From assembly GCA_019116345.1 (NCBI GenBank), contig DXBV01000100.1, forward strand, positions 1-48,244: a stretch of 48,244 bases of DNA, given 5' to 3'. The notes beneath the pieces were generated by a model, which did no database searches, was not told the origin of the DNA, and was given only the letters and a program-made list of their open reading frames with translations. The stretch is from Candidatus Allofournierella merdipullorum (GTDB lineage Bacteria; Bacillota; Clostridia; Oscillospirales; Ruminococcaceae). This document shows, piece by piece, positions 17,851 to 25,022 of this stretch. Made by a program: the position numbers and the translations under genes. The first letter of the stretch is position 1, and each line of letters starts with the position of its first letter.

Positions 17851-18237
17851 TTACAGGTCTACGATGGGATAGGCACCGTACCCTTCCGCCGTTTTGCGGC
17901 AACGGTCACAGGGGCAGGTGGGCGGAGTTTCGACGGGGTCGGGATCCGGCTCTGGTTCCGGCCCCGGCTCCGGCACGACCTCGCACCCGCAGGGATTGCA
18001 GCAGTTGCACCGGTTCTGGCAACCGCAGGAATTGCAGCAACCGCACCGGTTCTGACAACCACAGCGGTTCTGACAGCCGCAGGAACAGCGGTTGCAGTTG
18101 TCCGGGCACTCTCCGCAGCGGTCATCCGGCGGAGCAACCGGGTCGCCCCAGTCGAAGTCGTAATTTTCCACACTGCCGTTGGTCACATCTTCGTCGCCCA
18201 CGGCATATGCACGCAGGCACTTGCTTGTATCGGTCAT
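17851..18237 (-). CDS. Cysteine-rich 12-residue-repeat protein, function unknown
   Basis: A 128-residue protein with 22 cysteines that I do not recognise. It has a nearly Cys-free acidic N-terminus (about 1-36). A core (about 37-80) is built on CGCQNRC-x-CCN-x, a 12-residue repeat seen twice plus partial copies and encoded by a 36-bp DNA repeat. Then come an E/P/D-rich spacer (PEPGPEPEPDPDP) and a last CPCDRC group. No signal peptide is visible. The ATG at 18237 follows GGGAGG; the frame continues 11 codons upstream without a ribosome site. It lies 69 bp after gpsA. It could be a metal-binding (metallothionein-like), spore-coat or peptide-precursor protein; no modifying enzyme is adjacent. 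Confidence 0.75.
   Translation of the reverse strand: MTDTSKCLRAYAVGDEDVTNGSVENYDFDWGDPVAPPDDRCGECPDNCNRCSCGCQNRCGCQNRCGCCNSCGCQNRCNCCNPCGCEVVPEPGPEPEPDPDPVETPPTCPCDRCRKTAEGYGAYPIVDL
17995..18108 (-). repeat. 36-bp imperfect tandem repeat inside the Cys-rich gene
   Basis: Units starting ATTGCAGCA (17995 and 18031, plus strand) repeat at 36 bp, and shorter 12-18 bp partial copies continue towards 18108. Each unit encodes 12 residues with five cysteines. Confidence 0.8.
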
Positions 18238-18306
18238 GATTGAACGCCTCCCTTGCCCCAATGTATGCACACGCAGAAGGGGGTGTGCGCGGGGCAGGCA
18301 TTGCGC

Positions 18307-19269
18307 TCAATAATCGAACTCGCCCTTCACCGAGCGGCTGAACAGGCGCGGAAGCACCTCATCCGCCGCGAGGCCGTTGTACAGTAAGTCGTTCACCGTC
18401 TGGCAGATGGGCAGATCCACATTGTATTCCTCGCCCAGGCGGACCAGCGCCTGCACGGTGGAAGCGCCTTCCGCCAGGCGGTCAAAGGGTTCGCCTTTGA
18501 TAAAGCTCTCACCAAACTGGCGGTTATGGCTGTGGGGCGAAAAGAGCGTAGCCTGGTAGTCTCCCAGATGGCAAAGCCCGTAGGCAGACAGCTCGTTGCC
18601 GCCCATGGCACGAATCAGGCGGGCGATCTCCCGGGCGCCGCGGGCCATCAGCGCACCCTTGAGACTGGTATACCCCGCTCCGTCCAGCATGCCGGCGGCG
18701 ATACCAATGACGTTTTTTGCGGCGGCACCCACCTCGGTACCGATGAGGTCGCGTCCTTTGTACAAGCGGATCAGATCGCTGCTCAGATGATCCACAATAA
18801 AATCAGTCACAGCCGCATCGTCCGAGTCCGCCACCATGCAGTTGGGCACGCCCGCAGAGAAATCCTGCACATGGCCGGGCCCCACCCACACCGCCAGACC
18901 CACCGGCTGGGTGACCGTTTCCCGGAACACCTGGGTGAGACGCTTGCCGGTGTCCACCTCGATCCCTTTCATGCACAGGATAAAGGTCTTGCCGGCCACG
19001 TCGTACTGCTGGATCTGGGCGGCCAGCTCCCGCAGGTGCTGGGCGCTGATGGAGATGACGATCGCCTGCCCAAAGGCGAGCGCCTGGGCCAGGTCGTCCC
19101 CCAGCAGCAGGGCGTCGGGCAGCGTCTGGTACTCGTTGGCCCGGGTCTGCCGCAGGCGGGCCAGGCTTTTGGAGCCGGGGCGGCCCCAGAGCAGTACCTG
19201 ATTTTTTGCGCAGTGGTAGGTGGCGAGGAAAGTTCCCCAGCGGCCGCAGCCGAGAACGGTCAGTTTCAT
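18307..19269 (-). CDS. gpsA: NAD(P)H-dependent glycerol-3-phosphate dehydrogenase
   Basis: Reduces dihydroxyacetone phosphate to sn-glycerol 3-phosphate for phospholipid synthesis. The 320-residue protein has the N-terminal Rossmann motif (VLGCGRWGTFLATYH), the CMKGIEV segment, and the catalytic lysine region TEVGAAAKNVIGIAAGMLDG followed by NELSAYGLCHLGDYQAT. The N-terminus reads GCGRWG rather than the commoner GAGSWG. It starts about 40 bp after the hairpin of the SGNH gene without an obvious promoter of its own, so partial read-through is likely. Confidence 0.95.
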   Translation of the reverse strand: MKLTVLGCGRWGTFLATYHCAKNQVLLWGRPGSKSLARLRQTRANEYQTLPDALLLGDDLAQALAFGQAIVISISAQHLRELAAQIQQYDVAGKTFILCMKGIEVDTGKRLTQVFRETVTQPVGLAVWVGPGHVQDFSAGVPNCMVADSDDAAVTDFIVDHLSSDLIRLYKGRDLIGTEVGAAAKNVIGIAAGMLDGAGYTSLKGALMARGAREIARLIRAMGGNELSAYGLCHLGDYQATLFSPHSHNRQFGESFIKGEPFDRLAEGASTVQALVRLGEEYNVDLPICQTVNDLLYNGLAADEVLPRLFSRSVKGEFDY

Positions 19270-19309
19270 AGCGCACGTTCCTTTACTGATCTGTCGTTTG
19301 TCTGCCGGA

Positions 19310-19340
19310 AAAGGCCGCCCTGCCGGGCAGGACGGCCTTT
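19310..19340 (-). terminator. Hairpin between the SGNH gene and gpsA
   Basis: Stem AAAGGCCG-CCTGCC with its complement around a short loop, 14 bp after the SGNH stop. The reverse-strand tail is only TTCC-like, so it may act partially. Confidence 0.65.
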
Positions 19341-19353
19341 AAAGGAATATCCT

Positions 19354-21129
19354 TTACTGTGTATCGTCTTTATTATCTTCACCGGTATTCGTTGTCGGTG
19401 TGCTTTGCGGCGGGGCAGGTAGCGCTTCGATCTTTTGCGTTTCTGTGTAACCGCAACGCTTGCATTTGCGTTCCTGCAAGCCTTCCACTCCCACATCTGC
19501 CGGCGTCTTTACGGTCCATTCTCCCCAATCATGCCCCAAAGCGGCGATGGCCTCCTCTTTGCGTTCCCCGCAGCTGCACTTGTAGATCACCTTGCCGGCT
19601 TCGGTGCAGGTGGCGTTCACGCGGCTCTCCTCCACAAACTTATGTTCATGGGGCGTGGGCGATGGCGAGGGCGTAGGCGCTGGCTTGACCGTAAGTTTAT
19701 ATTCCGCACTATATGTTTTACCGTTTACTGTCACACTTGCTTTAATGCTATATGGCTCTTCTCTTGCTTCTTTGACATCGAAAAACCAACTGTAACCCAC
19801 GCGCTTCTCTACGCCGTCCAGTGTCCAGACGACCATGGTATCCTTGTCAATGCTCTTGTCGCTCACCGACGCACTGAAGCGAACGCTATCGCCCACTTTT
19901 GCTTCGCCGGAGCTGCCCTGTTCGATGCTCACCACCAGCTTCGCGCCAAACATGGCAGTCACGTTGACGTTCTGCTTGAAGTCCTTGTCGGTGCGGGTGG
20001 CGTTGGTGTTGCCGTCGCTCCACTTGATGAACTCGTACCCGTCCGCAGGCACAGCCGTCACGGAGACGCTGCTGCTGGACTTGAGGTCCTTAAAGCTCAG
20101 GCTGGTGACGCCCTTCTGATCACCGCTGGTCAGGGTACCGCCCACGTTCTTGTCCACATTGTACTGAGCGGTATAGGTCTTCTCGGTACTGGTATCCGGC
20201 GTGGGAGTGGTGGTCACCGTGCCGGTGGAACCGGTCTTGCGGCGCTCGGGGATATTGCTGGTATCGGGACGGCGGTCCTCGGTGCCCAGATAAGCATGGG
20301 TGCGGGCATATTCCATCACGGCGGTCAGCGCATCCTTTTTCAGATGGATGTCGCCGGACAGGAAATACTGCGCCTTGCCGTAGCCGTCGCTGCCCACGAG
20401 GATCTCGTTGGTGTTCAGGAACTTATAGCCGTTATCCGCGCACATCTGCGCCAGCGCATCGTTGAACTGGTTGATGGTCTCCATGCTCATGTTGGGATAG
20501 CTGGAGTGATCCTGCGGGATGGGCGGCACGGCAGCCACAATGATGTCGGTGTAGGGGTAAGCGGTCTTGATGGCTTCCAGCGCAGTGCGGTAATTGGAAG
20601 CGAAGTCAGACGCGCTCATGGTGCCGTCGGCATTGTTGGTGCCCATCATCACAATGATGCGGCGGGGCTTCATCTTGGCCAGCGCATCGGGGATGGAATA
20701 GCCGTTGTCGTCGCCCTTGAAATAGATGGACTTGTCGGTGGTGAAGTTCTGGATGCCCAGGCCCTCCACGGCGACCACCTGATCCAGTTCCAGCAGGTCG
20801 TACTGATAGTAGCGGTAGGTGTTGGAGTCACCCACAAAAATGGTCTCATCGATGTAAGACTTGCCGGCGTCATCGGTGGACCCCAGCACGGCGTCGCCGT
20901 ACTTGCTGGCGTCAAAGCCGCCTGTCACCACCTGGCTGGTGCCGGAAGAAGTCTGACTGGTGCTGCCGGACTGGGGGTCTCCGCCGCCGGCTTTGGACAC
21001 GACCACGCTCACTACGGCGATGGTGATGACCAGCACCAGAGCGCAGATCGCCAGCACGATGGCCGCCTGTTTCTGCTTGGGAGTGAGCGGCGCGGAACCG
21101 CCGCGGGATTTGCGTCTGTTTTGAGGCAT
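19354..21129 (-). CDS. Membrane-anchored SGNH/GDSL hydrolase with C-terminal surface repeats
   Basis: A 591-residue extracellular protein. Basic cytosolic N-terminus, TM about 22-45, Ser/Thr/Gln linker, then an SGNH hydrolase domain (about 85-285) with block I FVGDSNTY (D101, S102), block III MMGTNNADG and a late DIHLKKDA. After a T/P linker comes an InlB-type module (VPADGYEFIKWSDGNTNATRTD), an Ig-like module, a PTPSPSPTPHEH linker, and two CTEAGK-x-CSCG / ERKCKRCGYTET cysteine modules seen in clostridial surface proteins. The start at 21129 follows GGAGGG by about 8 nt. A surface esterase or deacetylase role is likely; the substrate is unknown. Confidence 0.87.
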   Translation of the reverse strand: MPQNRRKSRGGSAPLTPKQKQAAIVLAICALVLVITIAVVSVVVSKAGGGDPQSGSTSQTSSGTSQVVTGGFDASKYGDAVLGSTDDAGKSYIDETIFVGDSNTYRYYQYDLLELDQVVAVEGLGIQNFTTDKSIYFKGDDNGYSIPDALAKMKPRRIIVMMGTNNADGTMSASDFASNYRTALEAIKTAYPYTDIIVAAVPPIPQDHSSYPNMSMETINQFNDALAQMCADNGYKFLNTNEILVGSDGYGKAQYFLSGDIHLKKDALTAVMEYARTHAYLGTEDRRPDTSNIPERRKTGSTGTVTTTPTPDTSTEKTYTAQYNVDKNVGGTLTSGDQKGVTSLSFKDLKSSSSVSVTAVPADGYEFIKWSDGNTNATRTDKDFKQNVNVTAMFGAKLVVSIEQGSSGEAKVGDSVRFSASVSDKSIDKDTMVVWTLDGVEKRVGYSWFFDVKEAREEPYSIKASVTVNGKTYSAEYKLTVKPAPTPSPSPTPHEHKFVEESRVNATCTEAGKVIYKCSCGERKEEAIAALGHDWGEWTVKTPADVGVEGLQERKCKRCGYTETQKIEALPAPPQSTPTTNTGEDNKDDTQ

Positions 21130-21157
21130 TCGATTGCCCTCCTTTGTCATTTGCTTA

Positions 21158-21802
21158 TCAGCCAAGGATAAAGTCGGCCAGCTGCTCGCAGCTTTCGGGC
21201 ATAAAGCACGGCTCGAAGGGAAGCAGCTCTTCCCTGCTTCCGTAGCCGTACAGCACCGCAGCCGCCGGTACATTGCAGTCGGCCGCGCCGCGCATATCGT
21301 CGGCCCGGTCGCCCACCATCAGCACCCGCGCATTCTGCAGCTCGGGCCGCGTCAGCACCGTGCGCATCACGGCGGTTTTGGTATCCACGCTTTTGTCTTC
21401 GCTGGCGCCGCCGATGAAGTTGAAGAACTCCGCCAGGCCCTGCTCCTGCAGGATCGGCGTTACCACCGACGTGGGCTTGGAAGTCGCGGTGTAAAGCTTC
21501 ACGCCTTCCTCGCGCAGCCGCGTCAGCATCTCCCGTACACCGGGAAACACCTGGCACAGATGCTGGCCGACCTCATGGTAACGGTCCCGATAGATATGCA
21601 CCATGCGCTCCACGTCCTCTTCACTGCGCATATGTTCTGCAAAACTGCGCCGAAGCGGAGGCCCGAGATACCGCGTCAGGTCGATCCCGGCAGGATCGAT
21701 CCCCACTGCACGGAATGTGTATTCCATGGTATCGAGGATACCCGGGCTGGAATGGATCAAAGTGCCGTCCACATCGAACAGCACCGCGTCAAAACAAGCC
21801 AA
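21158..21802 (-). CDS. HAD-superfamily phosphatase (phosphoglycolate phosphatase-like)
   Basis: HAD hydrolase of 214 residues. Motif I is VLFDVDGTLIHSSPGI, with a helical cap (about 18-80) and FPGVREMLTRLREEGVKLYTATSKP (motif II); the motif III lysine lies around KTAVMR, and motif IV is VGDRADDMRGA. It resembles Gph/PpaX-like phosphatases acting on small phosphoesters. A TTG at 21802 with AGGCGG 7 nt upstream is the likely start. The frame remains open to near the predicted transcription start (about 21917), where no ribosome site could fit. It lies 28 bp upstream of the SGNH gene, probably co-transcribed. Confidence 0.85.
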   Translation of the reverse strand: MACFDAVLFDVDGTLIHSSPGILDTMEYTFRAVGIDPAGIDLTRYLGPPLRRSFAEHMRSEEDVERMVHIYRDRYHEVGQHLCQVFPGVREMLTRLREEGVKLYTATSKPTSVVTPILQEQGLAEFFNFIGGASEDKSVDTKTAVMRTVLTRPELQNARVLMVGDRADDMRGAADCNVPAAAVLYGYGSREELLPFEPCFMPESCEQLADFILG

Positions 21803-21923
21803 ACTGGCACCGCCTTTCCTGTGATGGGCACGGCAAAAAAGCCGCACCGAAGCGCGCACCGCCATTCCCGGTTCCTTCGCCAAGGCGAAGCGCGCGACCG
21901 GAACGGTGGACACTTACGAGGTT

Positions 21924-21952
21924 ATTATACCATTTTTCCTGTCTGGACACAA
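21924..21952 (-). promoter_or_regulatory. Promoter of the HAD/SGNH operon
   Basis: Reverse strand TTGTGT (21947-21952), 17-bp spacer, TATAAT (21924-21929). It predicts a leader of about 115 nt containing a CTTCGC/GCGAAG hairpin and two copies of GCGCGCTTCG. Confidence 0.7.
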
Positions 21953-22020
21953 CGCAAAGCGGCGGAATTTCACCTGCCGACGATTATAATACGACAGGCT
22001 TTTCCCAAATATTGCAAAAT

Positions 22021-22044
22021 GCCCGGCGCGTCACCGCGCCGGGC
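22021..22044 (-). terminator. Terminator of the ABC importer operon
   Basis: Perfect 10-bp GC stem (22021-22030 with 22035-22044), 4-nt loop, followed on the reverse strand by ATTTTGC. Confidence 0.8.
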
Positions 22045-22060
22045 ATCAAAGCTGTATCTG

Positions 22061-22855
22061 TCAGGAAAGGAGCATCCGGTCGTTGGCCAGCTCGCTTCCA
22101 CTGGCCTGCTCGAATTTCAGAAGCAGGTCGGCCACCTTCAGGCTGCGTTTTTCCTCGCCGCTTACATCATAAATCACGCGGCCCTCGTGCATCATGATGA
22201 GCCGGTTGCCATACTGAATGGCGTCCTTCATGTTGTGGGTGATCATCAGGGTGGTGAGGTTGTGCTCTGCCACGATCCTGGCGGAGAGCTCAAGCACCTT
22301 GGCCGCCGTTTTGGGGTCCAGCGCGGCGGTGTGCTCATCCAGCAAAAGCAGCTTCGGCTTCTTGAGCGACGCCATCAGCAGCGTCAGAGCCTGGCGCTGG
22401 CCGCCGCTGAGCAGTCCCACCTTGCTGGTGAGCCGGTTTTCAAGGCCAAGGCCCAGCATTTTCAGCTGTTCCTTGTACTGCTCCTGCTCTTCCCTGGTGA
22501 TACCGGGGCCGAGGCCGCGGCGCTGACCGCGCCGGGCCGCCAGCGCAAGGTTCTCCTCGATCTGCATGGTGGCGGCGGTTCCGATCATGGGGTCCTGGAA
22601 CACGCGGCCGATGTATTTTGCACGCTTGTGCTCCGGCAAACGGGTAATGTCCACCCCGTCGATCATGATGGTTCCGCAGTCCACCGGCCAGACGCCCGCC
22701 ACCGCGTTCAGCAGCGTGCTCTTGCCGGCGCCGTTGCCGCCGATGACTGTGACAAAATCGCCCTCATTCAAATGAAGGGACAGCCCGTTCAGCGCCACTT
22801 TCTCGTTGACGGTGCCCGCGTTGAAGGTTTTGGAGATATTCTTTATATCAAGCAT
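22061..22855 (-). CDS. ABC transporter ATP-binding protein (ABC_sub_bind-type importer)
   Basis: ATPase subunit of 264 residues: Walker A GGNGAGKST, Q-loop VFQDP, signature LSGGQRQALTL, Walker B LLLLDEHTAALDP with the H-switch in MITHN. It has glutamate then histidine (DEH) after the Walker B aspartate, as in the TrpZ-like ATPases. It overlaps the permease gene by 8 bp. It energises the importer encoded with the permease and the lipoprotein at 23911-24915. Confidence 0.92.
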   Translation of the reverse strand: MLDIKNISKTFNAGTVNEKVALNGLSLHLNEGDFVTVIGGNGAGKSTLLNAVAGVWPVDCGTIMIDGVDITRLPEHKRAKYIGRVFQDPMIGTAATMQIEENLALAARRGQRRGLGPGITREEQEQYKEQLKMLGLGLENRLTSKVGLLSGGQRQALTLLMASLKKPKLLLLDEHTAALDPKTAAKVLELSARIVAEHNLTTLMITHNMKDAIQYGNRLIMMHEGRVIYDVSGEEKRSLKVADLLLKFEQASGSELANDRMLLS

Positions 22856-23795
22856 TGCGGGCGCCTCCCTTCTTCGCGGTCTTGGTGAAATAGCGGTCCT
22901 TCCAGTACGGGACCGACAGGAACAGCGCCACCACCAGCGCCGAGAGCAGTTTGAGGTAGTTGGCGTTGAGGCCCAGTGCCAAGACCGCCTGCAGCACGAT
23001 GTAGTAGATGATAGAGCCCAGCACTACCGCGAACAGCTTGAGGGCAAAATTGATGAACACCTTGCCGAAAATGACTTCGCCGATGATGACGGCGGCAAGG
23101 CCGATGACAATGGCGCCGCGGCCCATGTTGATCTCACTGGCGCTGTTGTACTGGGCCAGCAGAGAGCCGGAGAGGGCCACCAGGCCGTTGGAGACCACCA
23201 AGCCCAACACCTTGGCGAAGTTTGTATTGATGCCCTGGGCACGGGCCATGTTGCCGTTGGCGCCGGTGGCGCGCAGCGAGCAGCCCAGCTCGGTGCCGAA
23301 GAACCAGTAGAGCAGCGCGATGATGGCCAGTGTGAACAGGCCGCCCACGAAGATGGGGTGCCGCCAGAAGGGCCGCGCGCCCTTGGCCACATCGGTCACG
23401 AAGCGCAGGGACACCAGCAGCTTGTCCAGCATCTCATTGGTGGTCACGTTGATTGCCACCGTTGCCTTCATGCCCATGATGGCCATGTTGATGGAATACA
23501 GACCAAGCTGGGTCAGAATGCCGGCCAGGATGGCCGGAATGCCGCAGGCAGTGTGCAGCAGGCCGGTAACAAGCCCCGCCGCCATGCCCGCCAGCATTGC
23601 CGCCAGCATTGCCAGCCACAGGTTCACTCCGCCGGTGAACAGAACCGCAAACACCGCCGCTCCGGTGCACAGCGAGCCGTCCACCGTCAGATCGGCAATG
23701 TCCAGAACGCGGAACGTGATGTACACGCCGATGGCCATGATGCCCCAGATCAGCCCCTGAGACACTGCCCCCGGCAGCGCGTTGAGAAAATCCAT
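22848..23795 (-). CDS. ABC transporter permease (TrpY-like, BPD_transp_2)
   Basis: Membrane subunit of 315 residues with about eight to nine hydrophobic segments. It shows the LivH/RbsC-type fold signatures VLDIADLTVDGSLCTGAAV and the cytosolic loop FGTELGCSLRATGANGNMARAQGIN (EAA-like). It is the typical partner of ABC_sub_bind lipoproteins, whose characterised relatives carry tryptophan or other aromatic compounds; the actual substrate is unknown. GGAGGG precedes the ATG. A terminator and an extended -10 box separate it from the binding-protein gene. Confidence 0.9.
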   Translation of the reverse strand: MDFLNALPGAVSQGLIWGIMAIGVYITFRVLDIADLTVDGSLCTGAAVFAVLFTGGVNLWLAMLAAMLAGMAAGLVTGLLHTACGIPAILAGILTQLGLYSINMAIMGMKATVAINVTTNEMLDKLLVSLRFVTDVAKGARPFWRHPIFVGGLFTLAIIALLYWFFGTELGCSLRATGANGNMARAQGINTNFAKVLGLVVSNGLVALSGSLLAQYNSASEINMGRGAIVIGLAAVIIGEVIFGKVFINFALKLFAVVLGSIIYYIVLQAVLALGLNANYLKLLSALVVALFLSVPYWKDRYFTKTAKKGGARNA

Positions 23796-23848
23796 CTGTC
23801 TTCCCTCCTGCGGGGCGGCCTTTCGCCCCGTTAATGCTTTACCTTATT

Positions 23849-23857
23849 ACTATAGCA
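23849..23857 (-). promoter_or_regulatory. Possible extended -10 promoter of the permease gene
   Basis: Reverse strand TGC-TATAGT just after the terminator T-run, with no good -35. It would let permease and ATPase be made independently of the binding protein. A GGGGCG/CGCCCC hairpin follows in the leader. Confidence 0.4.
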
Positions 23858-23862
23858 AAAAG

Positions 23863-23890
23863 CGGAGGAAAAGGAAAGCCTTTTCCTCCG
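23863..23890 (-). terminator. Terminator between binding-protein and permease genes
   Basis: Perfect 12-bp stem CGGAGGAAAAGG with its complement, 4-nt loop, then CTTTTTTGC on the reverse strand. It is placed to make the binding protein in excess of the membrane subunits. Confidence 0.9.
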
Positions 23891-23910
23891 TCTTTTCTGC
23901 TTTTTCTGCG

Positions 23911-24915
23911 TTATTCTGCGGCGATGGCTTCGTAGCCTTCGGGGACGGTCAGGCCCAGGTCGGCGCAGATGGCCTCGTTGTACTTCTTGGTGAACTGAGG
24001 CGCATACTCGATGGGCATTTCGGCCACATTGGCTTCGCCGGTGAGGATCTTCACCGCCATCTCGCCGGTGGCAACGCCCAGATCATAGTAGCTGATGGAC
24101 AGGGTGGCAACACCGCAGCCGGAGCAGATGCCCTCTTCGCCCGCGATGACGGGCACACCTGCGGGGCGGCAGATATTGTCTACCACACCGGTATTGTTGG
24201 CCACCGTGTTGTCGGTGGGTACATAGATGACGTCGCTGTTGTCGGCGGCGTTCTGGGTGACGGAAGCCATGTCATTGGTGTCGGAGAAGGAGTACTGGGT
24301 GCAGGTGTAGCCCAGCTTTTCCAGCTCGGCCTGGACCACGTCCACCTGATACTGGCTGTTGGGCTCGGCGGAGCAATAGAGCAAGCCGACGGTCTTGGCA
24401 TCGGGGAACCACTCCTTGAGCATGGCTGCCTGCTGGTCCAGCGGAGCCAGATCGGAGGTGCCGGATACATTGGTGCCCACAGTGCCGGAGAAATCCTCAA
24501 TGCCCAGAGCAACACCGTACTCGGTGACGGAGGTGCCCAGCACGGGAATGTCCGAGGTGGCAGCCACGGCGGCCTGCAGACTGGCGGTGGCGTTGGCCAT
24601 GATGAGGTCCACGCCCGAAGAAACAAAGCCGTTGACGATGGTGGCGCAGGTGGGCGAATCACCGGCTGCGTTCTTCACCTCAATGGTGACCTGGTCGCCC
24701 AGCGCCTCTGTCAACGCGTCCTGGAAGCCCTGCGTGGCGGCGTCCAGCGCCGGGTGAGGCGCCAACTGGCACACGCCCACCACATAAGAGCCATCCGATG
24801 CCTGAGACGCAGGTTCGCTTGCTCCGGAAGCGGGGGCAGAGGTTTGGCCGCCGCAGCCCGCCAGCATGGAAGCGGCCAGAAGCGCCGCCGTACATGCGCA
24901 AATCAGCTTTTTCAT
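23911..24915 (-). CDS. ABC transporter substrate-binding lipoprotein (ABC_sub_bind / TrpX-like)
   Basis: Exported lipoprotein of 334 residues with lipobox LAGC (C21), a Ser/Ala linker, then a two-lobed periplasmic-binding fold of the PF04392 family: VGVCQLAPHPALDAATQGF at the first strand, later GLLYCSAEPNSQYQVD, VPTDNTVANN and PVIAGEEGICSGCGVATLSISYYDLG. Characterised relatives bind tryptophan or related compounds; no T-box leader is present here. Its promoter lies partly inside the end of the symporter gene upstream. Confidence 0.92.
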   Translation of the reverse strand: MKKLICACTAALLAASMLAGCGGQTSAPASGASEPASQASDGSYVVGVCQLAPHPALDAATQGFQDALTEALGDQVTIEVKNAAGDSPTCATIVNGFVSSGVDLIMANATASLQAAVAATSDIPVLGTSVTEYGVALGIEDFSGTVGTNVSGTSDLAPLDQQAAMLKEWFPDAKTVGLLYCSAEPNSQYQVDVVQAELEKLGYTCTQYSFSDTNDMASVTQNAADNSDVIYVPTDNTVANNTGVVDNICRPAGVPVIAGEEGICSGCGVATLSISYYDLGVATGEMAVKILTGEANVAEMPIEYAPQFTKKYNEAICADLGLTVPEGYEAIAAE

Positions 24916-24993
24916 GGTACATTCCCTCCTGTTCGGCCCACTTGGGCCTTCACATCCCCGGCAATTTATTGCCGCAATGTGTTACTGCATTAA

Positions 24994-25022
24994 AGTATAT
25001 CACCGAATCTGCCCGGATGCAA
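24994..25022 (-). promoter_or_regulatory. Promoter of the ABC_sub_bind importer operon
   Basis: Reverse strand TTGCAT (25017-25022), 17-bp spacer, TATACT (24994-24999). The -35 lies inside the last codons of the AGCS symporter gene, whose stop is at 25000-25002. Confidence 0.7.

Noticed and set aside
17851-18237. Established RiPP gene cluster around the Cys-rich protein
   Set aside because: Neighbours are gpsA and a nucleotidase. No radical SAM, lanthionine synthetase, YcaO, peptidase or exporter is adjacent, so a RiPP claim is not justified.
24916-25000. T-box leader before the TrpX-like binding-protein gene
   Set aside because: The predicted leader is only about 70 nt, with no T-box core sequence or specifier stem, so control by uncharged tRNA is not supported.
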